A stretch of DNA of 64,000 nucleotides from a bacterium (GTDB lineage: Bacteria > Actinomycetota > Acidimicrobiia > Spongiisociales > Spongiisociaceae). A program made the translations under genes and the position numbers. Shown in pieces: positions 53,217-61,688 of this stretch. Every line of letters starts with the position of its first letter. The first letter of the stretch is position 1. The notes under the pieces are model-generated. The model made no database searches. It saw only the letters and a list, made by a program, of their open reading frames with translations, and was not told the DNA's origin. Location of the stretch: contig JAPPFW010000029.1 of the NCBI GenBank assembly GCA_028821575.1, positions 1-64,000 on the forward strand. Direction: 5' to 3'.

Positions 53217-53555
53217 TGTCTCTCTTTCATGTTCTCGGCTTGCCCGAGTGGAGGCCGGTGGAAAATCCCGTGGTGTCGGTCGGACTTGCGTCGAACCCCA
53301 TCCTACGAGGCTACCGGAACTATCGCAGGTGGTTTCACCGTGACGAGGACAACCCATGCCTACCAGGTGAAACAGCCGGGTCTAGTCTAGGTTACCCCGG
53401 CGATCCCGTTCGTCGATCCGTCTCCTGTCGCAAACAGGTTGCGACAGCGAGAACGCCATCTCTACGCTGACCCGTACGTATCGTCTACCGCCTTCCAGCG
53501 ACTGTGGGTGTGCGTTGGCGTGCTGCAGGAGGGCGACGTTCGAGAAAGGTTGACG
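53217..53555. other. Divergent promoter region between ftsH and the purine permease gene
   Basis: A 339-bp region that should hold the ftsH promoter (left half) and the permease promoter (right half). It contains the palindrome described separately. Frames through it (84-85 codons) have no protein-like features. Confidence 0.5.
53425..53447. promoter_or_regulatory. Perfect 9-bp inverted repeat, likely operator
   Basis: CTGTCGCAA at 53425-53433 and TTGCGACAG at 53439-53447 are exact complements around a 5-bp spacer (ACAGG). It lies about 110 bp upstream of the permease start in a divergent promoter region, where terminators are not expected, so a dimeric repressor site is the better explanation. 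The regulator is not identified. Confidence 0.5.
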
Positions 53556-55292
53556 GTGGCTTCGGCAAACGAGAACGAGAACGTCCGCTACGAACCAGAT
53601 GAGAGTCCACCGCCACTGATCGCCCTGGGCGCCGGCCTGCAGGCCGCGGCCTTGATAGTGGCGCCGGTGGTGCTGACGGTGGTGATAGTCGCCAGGATCG
53701 CCAAGCAGTCAGAGGGGTACATCTCCTGGGCCGTCTTCGCCGCTCTGCTGATCAGCGGGATTACGACCGTCATGCAGGCGGTACGGGTGGGGCGCATCGG
53801 CGCCGGACACGTGCTGATCATGGGCACGTCAGGAGCGTTCATCGCGGTGTGCGTAGCGGCGCTGGTCCAGGGGGGACCGTCCACGATGGCGAGCCTCGTC
53901 GTCGTGTCGTCGCTGTTCCAGTTCCTGATGGCTGCCCGGCTGTCGCTGCTACGCCGGGTCTTCACTCCGGTGGTCTCCGGCACTGTGATCATGCTCATAG
54001 CCGCGACGGTCGTGCCGGTGATCTTCGACTCGCTAGGCGACGTAGCCGCCGACGCCTCCCCGGCCGCCGCTCCTGCCGCGGCGCTCGCCACCCTGATAAC
54101 CGTGACCGGACTCGTGCTGCGAGCCCCGGCTGCATGGCGTCTCTGGTCGCCGGTGATAGGCATCACGGTTGGATGTGTGGTGGCCGCGTTCTTCGGCGCC
54201 TACGATGCGCAACCCCTTCGGGACGCCCCCTGGATCGGAGTTGCCATAGGTTCCTGGCCGGGGCTCGATGTCACCCCCGGTGCGGAGTTCTGGGCGCTTC
54301 TTCCGGCGTTCGTCGTGGTCACGCTGGTAGGGGCCATCGAGACCATCGGAGACGGGGTCGCCATCCAGCGCGTCTCGCGGCGCAGCCGGCGCGCCACCGA
54401 CTTCCGGGTGGTGCAGGGGGCTCTGAACGCGGACGGCATGGGGAACCTGCTCTCCGGCCTCCTCGGAACCCTCCCCAACACGACGTATTCGACCAGCATC
54501 TCCCTAGCCGAGGTCACCGGGATCGGAGCACGAAGGGTAGGTGTGATCATCGGGGCGGTGTTCGCAGTGGTGGCCTTCCTGCCCAAGGTGGCCGCTGTGC
54601 TGATCTCCATCCCCGCGCCGGTGGCCGCCGCCTACCTGCTGGTTCTCCTGGGCCTGCTGTTCATCCAGGGTATGAAGATCATCATCCACGACGGTGTGGA
54701 TCACCGGAAGGCCACCGTTGCCGGGGTGTCGTTCTGGGTGGGGGTCGGCTTCCAGAACGGTTGGATCTTCCCGGACCTGCTGGGAGAGGGGTTTCTCGGA
54801 GTGCTCTTCGGCAACGGGATGACTGCCGGAGCCATCGTCGCAATCGTCATGGTCTTCTTCATGGAGGCGACCGCCCCACGGCGGAGCCGTCTCGAAATCG
54901 CGCTGGACATGGAGGAACTACCCAGGTTCGGAGACTTCCTGCGTGGAGTAGCCGAACAGTACGGATGGGGGTCGCCCGCCGCGGAGCGCCTGGTCCTGGT
55001 CGGTGAGGAGACCCTCTCCAGCCTGCTGGAGGAACCGCCCGACACCTCGGGAGGCCCGCGGAACCTGCTCGTGACTACGCGCCCCTATAGCGGTGGGGCC
55101 GAACTCGAGTTCCTGTGCGCATCCGAACCCGAGAACCTGGAGGATAGGTTGACGTACATGGGGGAGGCACCGGACATAGCCGATGTCCGTCAGTTTTCGT
55201 TCCGCCTGCTGCGCCACTACGCCTCTTCGGTCCGCCACCAGAAGTATCACGACGTGGACATCGTGACGGTGAGGGTCGACCGCCCGAGCTAG
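53556..55292 (+). CDS. Purine/xanthine permease (NCS2) with C-terminal histidine kinase-like ATPase-fold domain
   Basis: A 578-residue protein. Residues about 25-430 are an NCS2 nucleobase/ascorbate transporter: FVVVTLVGAIETIGDGVAIQRVSRR (substrate-binding TM8 region), GNLLSGLLGTLPNTTYSTSI, and many membrane helices. Residues about 442-578 form a soluble domain with an N-box-like LVLVGEETLSSLL and a final FSFRLLRHYASSV... segment that resembles GHKL (HATPase_c) anti-sigma/kinase ATPases, though the glycine G-boxes look degenerate. GTG at 53556 has GAGAAAGG six bases upstream. Inserted in opposite orientation between ftsH and hpt; hpt could use an imported purine base. Confidence 0.88.
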   Translation: MASANENENVRYEPDESPPPLIALGAGLQAAALIVAPVVLTVVIVARIAKQSEGYISWAVFAALLISGITTVMQAVRVGRIGAGHVLIMGTSGAFIAVCVAALVQGGPSTMASLVVVSSLFQFLMAARLSLLRRVFTPVVSGTVIMLIAATVVPVIFDSLGDVAADASPAAAPAAALATLITVTGLVLRAPAAWRLWSPVIGITVGCVVAAFFGAYDAQPLRDAPWIGVAIGSWPGLDVTPGAEFWALLPAFVVVTLVGAIETIGDGVAIQRVSRRSRRATDFRVVQGALNADGMGNLLSGLLGTLPNTTYSTSISLAEVTGIGARRVGVIIGAVFAVVAFLPKVAAVLISIPAPVAAAYLLVLLGLLFIQGMKIIIHDGVDHRKATVAGVSFWVGVGFQNGWIFPDLLGEGFLGVLFGNGMTAGAIVAIVMVFFMEATAPRRSRLEIALDMEELPRFGDFLRGVAEQYGWGSPAAERLVLVGEETLSSLLEEPPDTSGGPRNLLVTTRPYSGGAELEFLCASEPENLEDRLTYMGEAPDIADVRQFSFRLLRHYASSVRHQKYHDVDIVTVRVDRPS

Positions 55293-55361
55293 GGCCTGGT
55301 ACCAGGTACCAGGTGTCAGGGAAGGTAACTAACAACTAACAACAAACAACTCACAACCGAT
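55293..55361. repeat. Heptamer repeat arrays between permease and hpt
   Basis: 55293-55320: GGCCTGG, TACCAGG x2, TGTCAGG. 55327-55361: AACTAAC x2, AACAAAC, AACTCAC, AACCGAT. Both keep a 7-bp period and fill the convergent gap. Confidence 0.8.
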
Positions 55362-55888
55362 CACAAAGAGTGCTGCTCGAGGACCCCGATGTAGGGCAGG
55401 TTCCGGTAGAGCTGGTCGAAGTCGAGCCCGTAGCCGACCACGAACTCCGGACCGATCTCGAAGCCCGCGTAGCGAACTTCCACCGGCACCCGCTGCATGT
55501 TCTCCTTGACCAGGAGGGTGGCCAGTTCGATCGAGGCAGGCCGCCGTAGTCTCAGGGTCTTGAGGAGGTAGTCGATGGTGAGTCCCGAATCCACGATGTC
55601 CTCCACCAGCAGGACATGACGTCCCGCGATCTCCTCGTCCAGGTCCTTGAGGATGCGGACCACTCCGGAGGTCTTGGTGGCCGATCCGTACGAGGACACC
55701 GCCATGAAGTCGAATTCGACCGGGAGCCGGATGTGGCGGGCCAGATCCGCCATCACCATGAAGGCCCCCCGGAGGACGCCGACCACCAGCAACGCTTCCC
55801 CCTCGTAGTCGCGGGTGATCTGCTCCCCCATCTCGCGCAGGCGCGCCGCGATCTCCTCCTCGCCTATCAATACCCGACCGGCTTCCAC
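55361..55888 (-). CDS. hpt: Hypoxanthine phosphoribosyltransferase
   Basis: A 175-residue PRPP-dependent salvage enzyme. The PRPP-binding motif VLLVEDIVDSGLTI (near 100) and VVGVLRGAFMVMADL, MAVSSYGSAT and the FVVGYGLDFD C-terminal strand are intact. It turns hypoxanthine and guanine to IMP/GMP. GTG at 55888 has GGAGGAGAC just upstream. Its start overlaps the tilS stop by 22 bases, the conserved tilS-hpt pair. In relatives ftsH follows directly; here a permease gene on the other strand and repeat arrays intervene. Confidence 0.95.
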   Translation of the reverse strand: MEAGRVLIGEEEIAARLREMGEQITRDYEGEALLVVGVLRGAFMVMADLARHIRLPVEFDFMAVSSYGSATKTSGVVRILKDLDEEIAGRHVLLVEDIVDSGLTIDYLLKTLRLRRPASIELATLLVKENMQRVPVEVRYAGFEIGPEFVVGYGLDFDQLYRNLPYIGVLEQHSL

Positions 55889-57216
55889 GTCTCCTCCCGA
55901 GCGACCGACGCCACGACATGGCCCATCGTATCGTCGTCCACCCAACCTGTGTACGCCCTCCGAACCCCCGGAATCCAGGCAACCATGCCATCCACCTCCA
56001 GAACGGGCCAGCCATCGCGCTCGTCCGCAGGTATGCGCGCCTCTGACAGCGCGTCCGAAGCCCGCTTGTGCCCGTCACGCATCGCTATGCGGTCACGGGC
56101 GCCCACCCCTCTGATCAGCACACTCCGCCCTGAGAAGGAACCGATGTCGAACACCTGGCGCCAGCGTGACAAGGGATAGACCGCCGGCCGGCCAGGCCCT
56201 TGGTGGGCGGTCCAGGTCCAAGTCCCCCAGCGAAGGGTCTCGTCGAGGTCCCAGCGGAGCGGTCCGGGAGGACCCTGAGTCCCGGTACCGATCCGAACGT
56301 AGGCGCCGGCACGGCTCACCGGATGGCCTCCCGTGACCAGGGCGGCGCTGCCACCCTTTGCCACTTCGAGGACAGATTCGACATCGCCCCTGGAACCCGG
56401 GTAACCGGCCGCCATTGCGCGGAGCGCCCTCCGCACCACTCGTGCGGCCAGGCTCGGCGGGAGGGTTCGGAGCAGTCCCGTGGGAATCCTCACGGTACCG
56501 TCGCCCCTCTCGATCTTCACCCCGCTGGCCACCTCATCCAGAAACGCGAGGTCTGTCTGCGCCAGCCTGGCCAACTCGACCAGCCTGGACGAGATGCCGG
56601 ATGAGATCGATCGTTCCCACTCGCCCAGAACCCGTCGGATCCGGACTCGCCTGAACGAAGCATCGTGGTTGGCCGGATCATCGACGAACGGCAGCCCGAG
56701 CAGGCGGGCCAGTTCACGTGTCTCGGAGCGGGTCACATCGAGCAGCGGCCGCACCAGGCTGTTCCTCCGCCGATGGATCCCCCGGAGCCCGTCCAGCCCC
56801 GATCCCCACATGAGGTTCCCGAGAACGGTCTCCGCCTGGTCGGTGGAAGTATGCCCGGTTGCGACCAACTCACCGGGGCGGATCATCCGCTCCAGCGCCG
56901 CATAGCGTGCCCTGCGGGCCAACTCTTCGGCGGAGCCTGAACCCGATGTCGAGATTCTTACCGTCCTGAGATCCAAGTCGAGCAGGTCGGCCACCGCGAC
57001 GGCGGCCGACTCCATCCGATCAGAGGCGGGCCAGCCATGGTGGACATGAACTGCCCGTACCGGTCGGCCATGCCGGAGTAGCGCCCATGCAAGAACCGCA
57101 CTGTCCGCTCCGCCGCTGAGCGCAACCACCAAAGGGGTTCCGGACTCGTCGAGCTCCCCTCTGACCCTGTCTACGACTTCGGACCCGAGCCGGGTCAGCC
57201 GACGCGATCCAGCCAA
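55867..57216 (-). CDS. tilS: tRNA(Ile)-lysidine synthase
   Basis: A roughly 449-residue enzyme that converts the CAU wobble C of tRNA-Ile to lysidine. PP-loop SGGADSAVLAWALL, RAVHVHHGWPASD, TGHTSTDQAETVLGNL and the DPANHDASFRRVRIRRVL segment are family landmarks; the C-terminal part (VLIRGVGARDRIAM) is tRNA-binding. The frame stays open to 57435 but the upstream part overlaps the DUF2342 gene, so the TTG at 57216 (overlapping its stop by 22 bases) is used; the exact start is uncertain. Confidence 0.9.
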   Translation of the reverse strand: MAGSRRLTRLGSEVVDRVRGELDESGTPLVVALSGGADSAVLAWALLRHGRPVRAVHVHHGWPASDRMESAAVAVADLLDLDLRTVRISTSGSGSAEELARRARYAALERMIRPGELVATGHTSTDQAETVLGNLMWGSGLDGLRGIHRRRNSLVRPLLDVTRSETRELARLLGLPFVDDPANHDASFRRVRIRRVLGEWERSISSGISSRLVELARLAQTDLAFLDEVASGVKIERGDGTVRIPTGLLRTLPPSLAARVVRRALRAMAAGYPGSRGDVESVLEVAKGGSAALVTGGHPVSRAGAYVRIGTGTQGPPGPLRWDLDETLRWGTWTWTAHQGPGRPAVYPLSRWRQVFDIGSFSGRSVLIRGVGARDRIAMRDGHKRASDALSEARIPADERDGWPVLEVDGMVAWIPGVRRAYTGWVDDDTMGHVVASVAREETWKPVGY

Positions 57217-58232
57217 GACTCGGGCGCCTTGATCTCCGAGCGCGTGGGCAGCGTATCCGGCGACTCCCATGCCATGTCCACGGCAGACCACCCGGCCCTG
57301 CGCTCGACGTGGAGGATGAAATCCCTTCCCTCCTCGTACTGCCGGAGCTTCATCTCCAGGCCCGTGAGTCTGAGCAGGGCAGCCACCCGCGGGTTGGTCC
57401 GTCGCTGGGAGAGCAACCCGGACATCCTGCGCCACGTAACCAGCTGGCGGGACCCGATCCGATCCATCACCACGTGACCGTGGCCCTCGAGCAGTGACAT
57501 GAGCGCCTGCACCTTGTCGAGACGGCGGAGTTCGGCGGGTGTGGCCATGAGTCCCGGGATGCCGGCCTCACCGAGCGAGAAAAAGCCCTCGACGCCGGCA
57601 CGCTGGATCCCGGAGACGAGGACGGCGAGACGGGACTCGTCCGGCTTGGAAACGTTGAGAAGTCCCGTCGCAAGATCCAGGAAGTAGGACCTCAACCAGG
57701 GCACCCCGACGAACTGGAGTCGGTGAGTGGCTTCGTGGAGCGCGACCCAGAAACGGAACTCGTCCGGACGGAGTTGATTCCTTCGTTCGAACTCCAGGAT
57801 GTTGGGAGCGGGTAGGCAGATCTCGTCACCGCTCCCGGCCGATGGAATCACCAACTCGTACTGCCCTAGGACCCGGTGGGAGAGGAGCCCCAGCAGCACG
57901 CCCATCTCGATCGCCAGCAGCCGCCCCGAGAGCCCGTCTCCCAGCCCGGCGTCCGCCAGCCCGTTCTCCAACGAACTCTCGACCGGACTGAGCAGGGCAG
58001 AGAAGAAGGCCAGGTTACGCTCCACCCAGGTCAGTCGGTCTATGACGGCAACTTTCGGGACGTCGCCACCCGTCAGGCCCGTCTCCTCCTCGACCATTGC
58101 CGCAGCCCGTCCGACCATCGAGGGTGCCGTCTCGTCGAGAACACGCCGGTGGTAACCGTCGGCAAGGGGATAGGTGCCGGCCAATCGACCTGCTATGCGG
58201 GCTGCCTGTTCCAGATGCACATCATCCATCAT
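57195..58232 (-). CDS. DUF2342 zinc-dependent metalloprotease-like protein
   Basis: A 345-residue protein of the actinobacterial DUF2342 family (sometimes annotated as coenzyme F420 biosynthesis-associated or zinc-dependent metalloprotease). It carries HEATHRLQF (HExxH zinc motif, near 161) and LLEGHGHVVMD (near 245), the latter possibly supplying a further metal ligand. Typical landmarks VEGFFSLGEAGIPGLMATPAE precede it. Its position just before tilS is conserved in Actinomycetota. Substrate unknown. Confidence 0.9.
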   Translation of the reverse strand: MMDDVHLEQAARIAGRLAGTYPLADGYHRRVLDETAPSMVGRAAAMVEEETGLTGGDVPKVAVIDRLTWVERNLAFFSALLSPVESSLENGLADAGLGDGLSGRLLAIEMGVLLGLLSHRVLGQYELVIPSAGSGDEICLPAPNILEFERRNQLRPDEFRFWVALHEATHRLQFVGVPWLRSYFLDLATGLLNVSKPDESRLAVLVSGIQRAGVEGFFSLGEAGIPGLMATPAELRRLDKVQALMSLLEGHGHVVMDRIGSRQLVTWRRMSGLLSQRRTNPRVAALLRLTGLEMKLRQYEEGRDFILHVERRAGWSAVDMAWESPDTLPTRSEIKAPESWLDRVG

Positions 58233-58284
58233 GAGCGGGTCCGTTCACGGACCTTCCGATCAAGGCGTCTGCGCCTAACGATCC

Positions 58285-58605
58285 TCACCGGATCACGCGA
58301 TACCGGTTCTTGGTGACCCTGACGAAGTACATGACGATGGCTCCGACGACAGCCACCGTTCCGAGCAGCAACGTGGCCGGAACCAAGAAGCGGTACGACC
58401 ACTCGGGGTCCGGTTGGGCCGGGGCGTCGTCGGGCACGGGTACCGCGGGTTCGGGAACCTCGGCGACCGGAGCCTCGGCCGGACCGTCCTCCTGAGCACC
58501 GACCGGAGCAACGGAGAGGACGCCGAACCAGAGGACGAGCAGTGCGAACACCAGCAAGGGGAGGAGGACGCCGGCGGGCACGTTGAATCGGACGGATCGC
58601 GACAT
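58285..58605 (-). CDS. Small secreted/anchored membrane protein
   Basis: A 106-residue protein. It has an N-terminal hydrophobic signal (about 8-33, ending near VGAQ), a Pro/Ala/Glu-rich linker (about 35-65), and a second transmembrane helix (about 72-95) with a basic cytoplasmic end. I know no family. The ATG at 58605 is used; the frame upstream is Arg/Pro-rich and not protein-like. Confidence 0.65.
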   Translation of the reverse strand: MSRSVRFNVPAGVLLPLLVFALLVLWFGVLSVAPVGAQEDGPAEAPVAEVPEPAVPVPDDAPAQPDPEWSYRFLVPATLLLGTVAVVGAIVMYFVRVTKNRYRVIR

Positions 58606-58639
58606 TAGTCCAACTGTACCATCCGGAAGGCGTTGTCCA

Positions 58640-59584
58640 CTAATGACCGCCCCGCTGAGCGGATCCATCGGATCCGGACGTGGCGGGAAGGGGTTGACGG
58701 AACAATCCGGGCGGGACCGGACAGCCGGCCCTGACAAGAGCGAGGTGCCAAGAGGGTGACGAGCCCATCGCCCAGCGCAGGGAGGCTGTAGCCACCCGAC
58801 CTGCCAGGCGTCCGCCCGGCACACCCCTCATCCCGAGGATGCGCCGGATGCGGACGGGGGTTATGGCGACCGCTCCCTTGAACAGGAGACCGTACCCTGC
58901 CTTGTGGAGAGGATCGAGGGGTGGATCGGACAGGAACTCCACCGCGGCCTGCATGCCTGGTGAGGGGCCCAGATCGGGATGGCCCCCGATCCACCGCCTC
59001 AGCGCGCCGGCGTCTCCCGGCAGGGGGTCGGCATCCAGCATTCGCCCGATCCGCGCCTGCTCCGCCACGAATCGGTCGGCTTCCGAAGGCGTCACGAACC
59101 TGGGACCGTACGCCTGGTAGGCGGCCAGGAACGAGTCGGTGAGCACGTTGTGGACCCAGGCCGAGAGGGCAGGCGCACCTGCCGAGTACGGAAGGCCCCG
59201 ATGGGATCGCCCGACAACCACCCGGTGGGCGGTCCGTACGAGATCGACGGCACGGGAAACCTCGGGCAGGGCGCCGAAAGTGGTAGCGGTCACGTATGCA
59301 GAAGTGCGGGACAGGCGGCCCAGAGGATCCTCCCTGAACAGCGAGTGGTCCGCCACACCGGCCACGACTTCCGGATGGGCGCTCTGGATCAGGAGCGCCC
59401 GGATGCCTCCTACAAAGGCGGTCACATCCCCGATCAGGGGCCACGAGGCAGATCCCGGACCGCATACCCCCGGGTCGCCCGGATAGTCGAGAGTCCTCCG
59501 CAGCGGGTATTCGACATGGCTGAAGAGACCGACCGTAGACACTCGGATCCGCGTGCGCAGGTAGCCCGGTGGCCCGGCCGCCAC
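58640..59584 (-). CDS. Oxygenase MpaB family (DUF2236) protein
   Basis: A 314-residue protein of the DUF2236/MpaB family. RALLIQSAHPEVVAGVADHS (near 62) and AWVHNVLTDSFLAAYQAYG (near 141) contain the family's histidines, which bind heme in related latex-clearing oxygenases. It is full-length. Activity on a specific substrate is unknown. The nearest genes are a small membrane protein and an anti-sigma factor, which give no pathway clue. Confidence 0.85.
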   Translation of the reverse strand: MAAGPPGYLRTRIRVSTVGLFSHVEYPLRRTLDYPGDPGVCGPGSASWPLIGDVTAFVGGIRALLIQSAHPEVVAGVADHSLFREDPLGRLSRTSAYVTATTFGALPEVSRAVDLVRTAHRVVVGRSHRGLPYSAGAPALSAWVHNVLTDSFLAAYQAYGPRFVTPSEADRFVAEQARIGRMLDADPLPGDAGALRRWIGGHPDLGPSPGMQAAVEFLSDPPLDPLHKAGYGLLFKGAVAITPVRIRRILGMRGVPGGRLAGRVATASLRWAMGSSPSWHLALVRAGCPVPPGLFRQPLPATSGSDGSAQRGGH

Positions 59585-59591
59585 GATCGGA

Positions 59592-59831
59592 TCAGCGGCG
59601 AGTCAGGTCGCGAATGGAGCGCCTTATACGATCAACCATCTCGGGCGGCGCTTCGACTCTGGAATGGTCGCGGATGAACCTGAGAAGACGCTGCTCGAAC
59701 TCGTATGCCCGCTCGCAGTTGAGGCAACTGCGCAGGTGGAGCCGGATCCGCACCTTGCGGACCGCCCGGATCTCCCCGTCAAGGTACGAGTAGACGCGGG
59801 ACAACGCTCGGATACAGCCCCCTCTATCCAT
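59592..59831 (-). CDS. rsrA: Zinc-finger anti-sigma factor (RsrA-like)
   Basis: A 79-residue protein with a HxxxCxxC zinc motif ([12 protein letters not shown] near 33-44) and a helical C-terminus, like mycothiol-system anti-sigma factors. It binds and inhibits its cognate sigma until oxidation releases zinc and forms a disulfide. It overlaps the sigma gene by eight bases. The start at 59831 is chosen because it gives the normal length of this family. Confidence 0.85.
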   Translation of the reverse strand: MDRGGCIRALSRVYSYLDGEIRAVRKVRIRLHLRSCLNCERAYEFEQRLLRFIRDHSRVEAPPEMVDRIRRSIRDLTRR

Positions 59832-60408
59832 GGTCGAAGTCACCCTTGGAGTCGACGATACCCTGCTCCCTCGCCGTTTCCCACAATAACCTCTGCAGCG
59901 CCTTTCTTCCACGATGAAGGCGCGACATGACCGTTCCGATGGGGATTTCGAGCATGGCGGCGATTTCCTTGTACGAGAAGCCCTGGATGTCAGCCATGAG
60001 GACCGGCATCCGGAAGGGTTCCGGCAAGGAGTCTATGGCTCTTCGCACATCGGCGCCCTCGAGGGCCTCGAACACCTGGTCCTCGGCCGACCGCGCCACC
60101 CTGTTGCCCTCCAGCGGCGCCAGCTTCCGGTATAGGTACAGGTCCTCGACCTCGTCCAACTCGACTTCGTGGGGACGGCGCTGCAGCTTCCGGTAGCGGT
60201 TGATGAAGGTATTGGTAAGGATCCGGTAGAGCCAAGCACGCAGGTTGGTGCCCTCGGTGAACCCCTCGTACCCGCGGTACGCCTTTAGGAACGTCTCCTG
60301 CACCAGGTCCTCGGCATCGGCGGGATTGCGGGTCATACGGAGCGCGGCCGAGTAGAGCCTGTGGGCGTGTTGGAGCGCATCCCTCTCGAAGTTTGCCGTA
60401 TCCGCCAT
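59824..60408 (-). CDS. sigR: ECF RNA polymerase sigma factor (SigR/SigH-like)
   Basis: A 194-residue ECF sigma factor. Region 2 has [47 protein letters not shown]; region 4 has [48 protein letters not shown]. The pair with an HxxxCxxC anti-sigma points to redox stress control, as in Streptomyces SigR-RsrA. The start at 60408 is the first ATG after the tRNA; the upstream frame is not protein-like. Confidence 0.93.
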   Translation of the reverse strand: MADTANFERDALQHAHRLYSAALRMTRNPADAEDLVQETFLKAYRGYEGFTEGTNLRAWLYRILTNTFINRYRKLQRRPHEVELDEVEDLYLYRKLAPLEGNRVARSAEDQVFEALEGADVRRAIDSLPEPFRMPVLMADIQGFSYKEIAAMLEIPIGTVMSRLHRGRKALQRLLWETAREQGIVDSKGDFDHG

Positions 60409-60510
60409 CGTCCCACGCCCTGCTCGACTGCCAACAGGCAGATGGCCTCCACACCCCCGCCGAATCCTGCGAACCGGATGCCCGGCGGCAGGGGCGGTGA
60501 CGGTCCACCG

Positions 60511-60583
60511 AGCCGGAGAGGGGAATCGAACCCCTGACCTGCTCATTACGAGTGAGCCGCTCTGCCGACTGAGCTACTCCGGC
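60511..60583 (-). tRNA. tRNA-Thr (anticodon CGU)
   Basis: A full 73-nt cloverleaf: acceptor GCCGGAG/CTCCGGC, D-arm AGCTCAGTCGGCAGAGC, anticodon stem GCTCA/TGAGC with loop CTCGTAA (anticodon CGT), and T-arm AGGGGTTCGATTCCCCT. CCA is not encoded. It decodes ACG. Together with the UGU tRNA at 8575 the window carries two threonine isoacceptors. Confidence 0.97.
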
Positions 60584-60989
60584 GCGGCGGATAATTGTAA
60601 CCATGCCCATCCCGATCGGTCACTTGGCCCTCCTCGCCTCCCCGGAGCCCTTGGAATGGAGTCAGTAGCTGTCCGCAGGTGCCGGCCCATGTGACGAATC
60701 TCGCAACCGATCGTCGTGCGTAGTCCCTGATTCTTCATGTTTCCCGACGCATCCGCCACTTCAGCCTGCTTTCCCGGCTTCTTTCGGATGTAACCGGCCG
60801 GTGAAGGTCGCGCTCGAGTCGACTCGTTTGTCGAGTAGCCGTTATCCCGGGTCAGGGCTTTGCCGACCGCTACCCACTCCCTCGGACAGACCCCGCGCAT
60901 TAGGAGTCGCGGCTCATGCAGGCTATTTGGCACCGGCTCCCTCCCCTGACGACACGGGACTCAGGCGTACGCTACGTCGGGATCCGGGA
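60584..60989. other. Intergenic spacer without a recognised gene
   Basis: This spacer between tRNA-Thr and plsC holds only frames that look like antisense or chance translation (119 residues with no hydrophobic or family pattern). I see no tRNA, repeat array or terminator hairpin here. Confidence 0.5.
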
Positions 60990-61688
60990 TCACCGCCGGT
61001 GCCCATCCCTTGCCAGGGTCCGGATCTCACGGTCGAGGTTCTCGGCAACAGCCCGGGTGAGAGCCTGCACCGCATCGCGGCACTCAGCGAACCCGGCCGG
61101 TTCTATGGGGCATCCGACCACCACGCGGACCGGCGACCGGTGGAGTCGCATCGTGTCCAACGGCATAGCATGCTGAGTTCCCCAGATTGCCACCGGCACC
61201 AGCGGAACGTTCGCCTTGACCGCGAGCCAGGCCGCACCCCTTGTGACGGGAGCGTCTCCCCAATTGCGGACTCGCCGACCCTCCGGAAACACCCCTATGA
61301 TCCCTCCGGCGTCGAGATGGCGAAGCGCTTGCTTCAGAGCGCCGATGGGGTATCGGCCTTCCCGCGGGAAGGGAATCGCTTCGAAAACGTTGAGAATGCC
61401 GTCCAGGATGGCTGAGTTGCCCCAGAGTTCGTTCAGGGCCAGGTATCTGACAGGGCGCCGGAGGGCTAGACCCGCCACCGGCGGATCGAGATGCGAAAGG
61501 TGGTTGATGACCGCCACGTAGGCGCCCGACGGAGTGGCACACCGCTTTACCGATGAGTACGGGAACAAGGTGGCCAACAGTCGAGCCGGCGGCCAGCAGA
61601 GTACCCACAGAACCCGGCTCACCAGTCCCGGCCTGGAGTTCAACCGGATAGCCTCAACGCTCCTGTGCCTGCGCTCGGAGGGCTTCAA
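60990..61688 (-). CDS. plsC: 1-acyl-sn-glycerol-3-phosphate acyltransferase (PlsC family)
   Basis: A 232-residue acyltransferase. NHLSHLDPP (NHxxxxD catalytic motif, near 62), and FPEGRRV (near 136) as the second block. An N-terminal hydrophobic segment (about 24-42) anchors it in the membrane. It makes phosphatidic acid or a related lipid. The ATG at 61688 overlaps the channel gene by 35 bases; a TTG at 61643 after GAGG is an alternative without this overlap. Confidence 0.88.
   Translation of the reverse strand: MKPSERRHRSVEAIRLNSRPGLVSRVLWVLCWPPARLLATLFPYSSVKRCATPSGAYVAVINHLSHLDPPVAGLALRRPVRYLALNELWGNSAILDGILNVFEAIPFPREGRYPIGALKQALRHLDAGGIIGVFPEGRRVRNWGDAPVTRGAAWLAVKANVPLVPVAIWGTQHAMPLDTMRLHRSPVRVVVGCPIEPAGFAECRDAVQALTRAVAENLDREIRTLARDGHRR

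Noticed and set aside
60801-61415. 204-codon + strand frame across the spacer and plsC
   Set aside because: Most of it is antisense to plsC with intact catalytic motifs; no independent evidence for coding.
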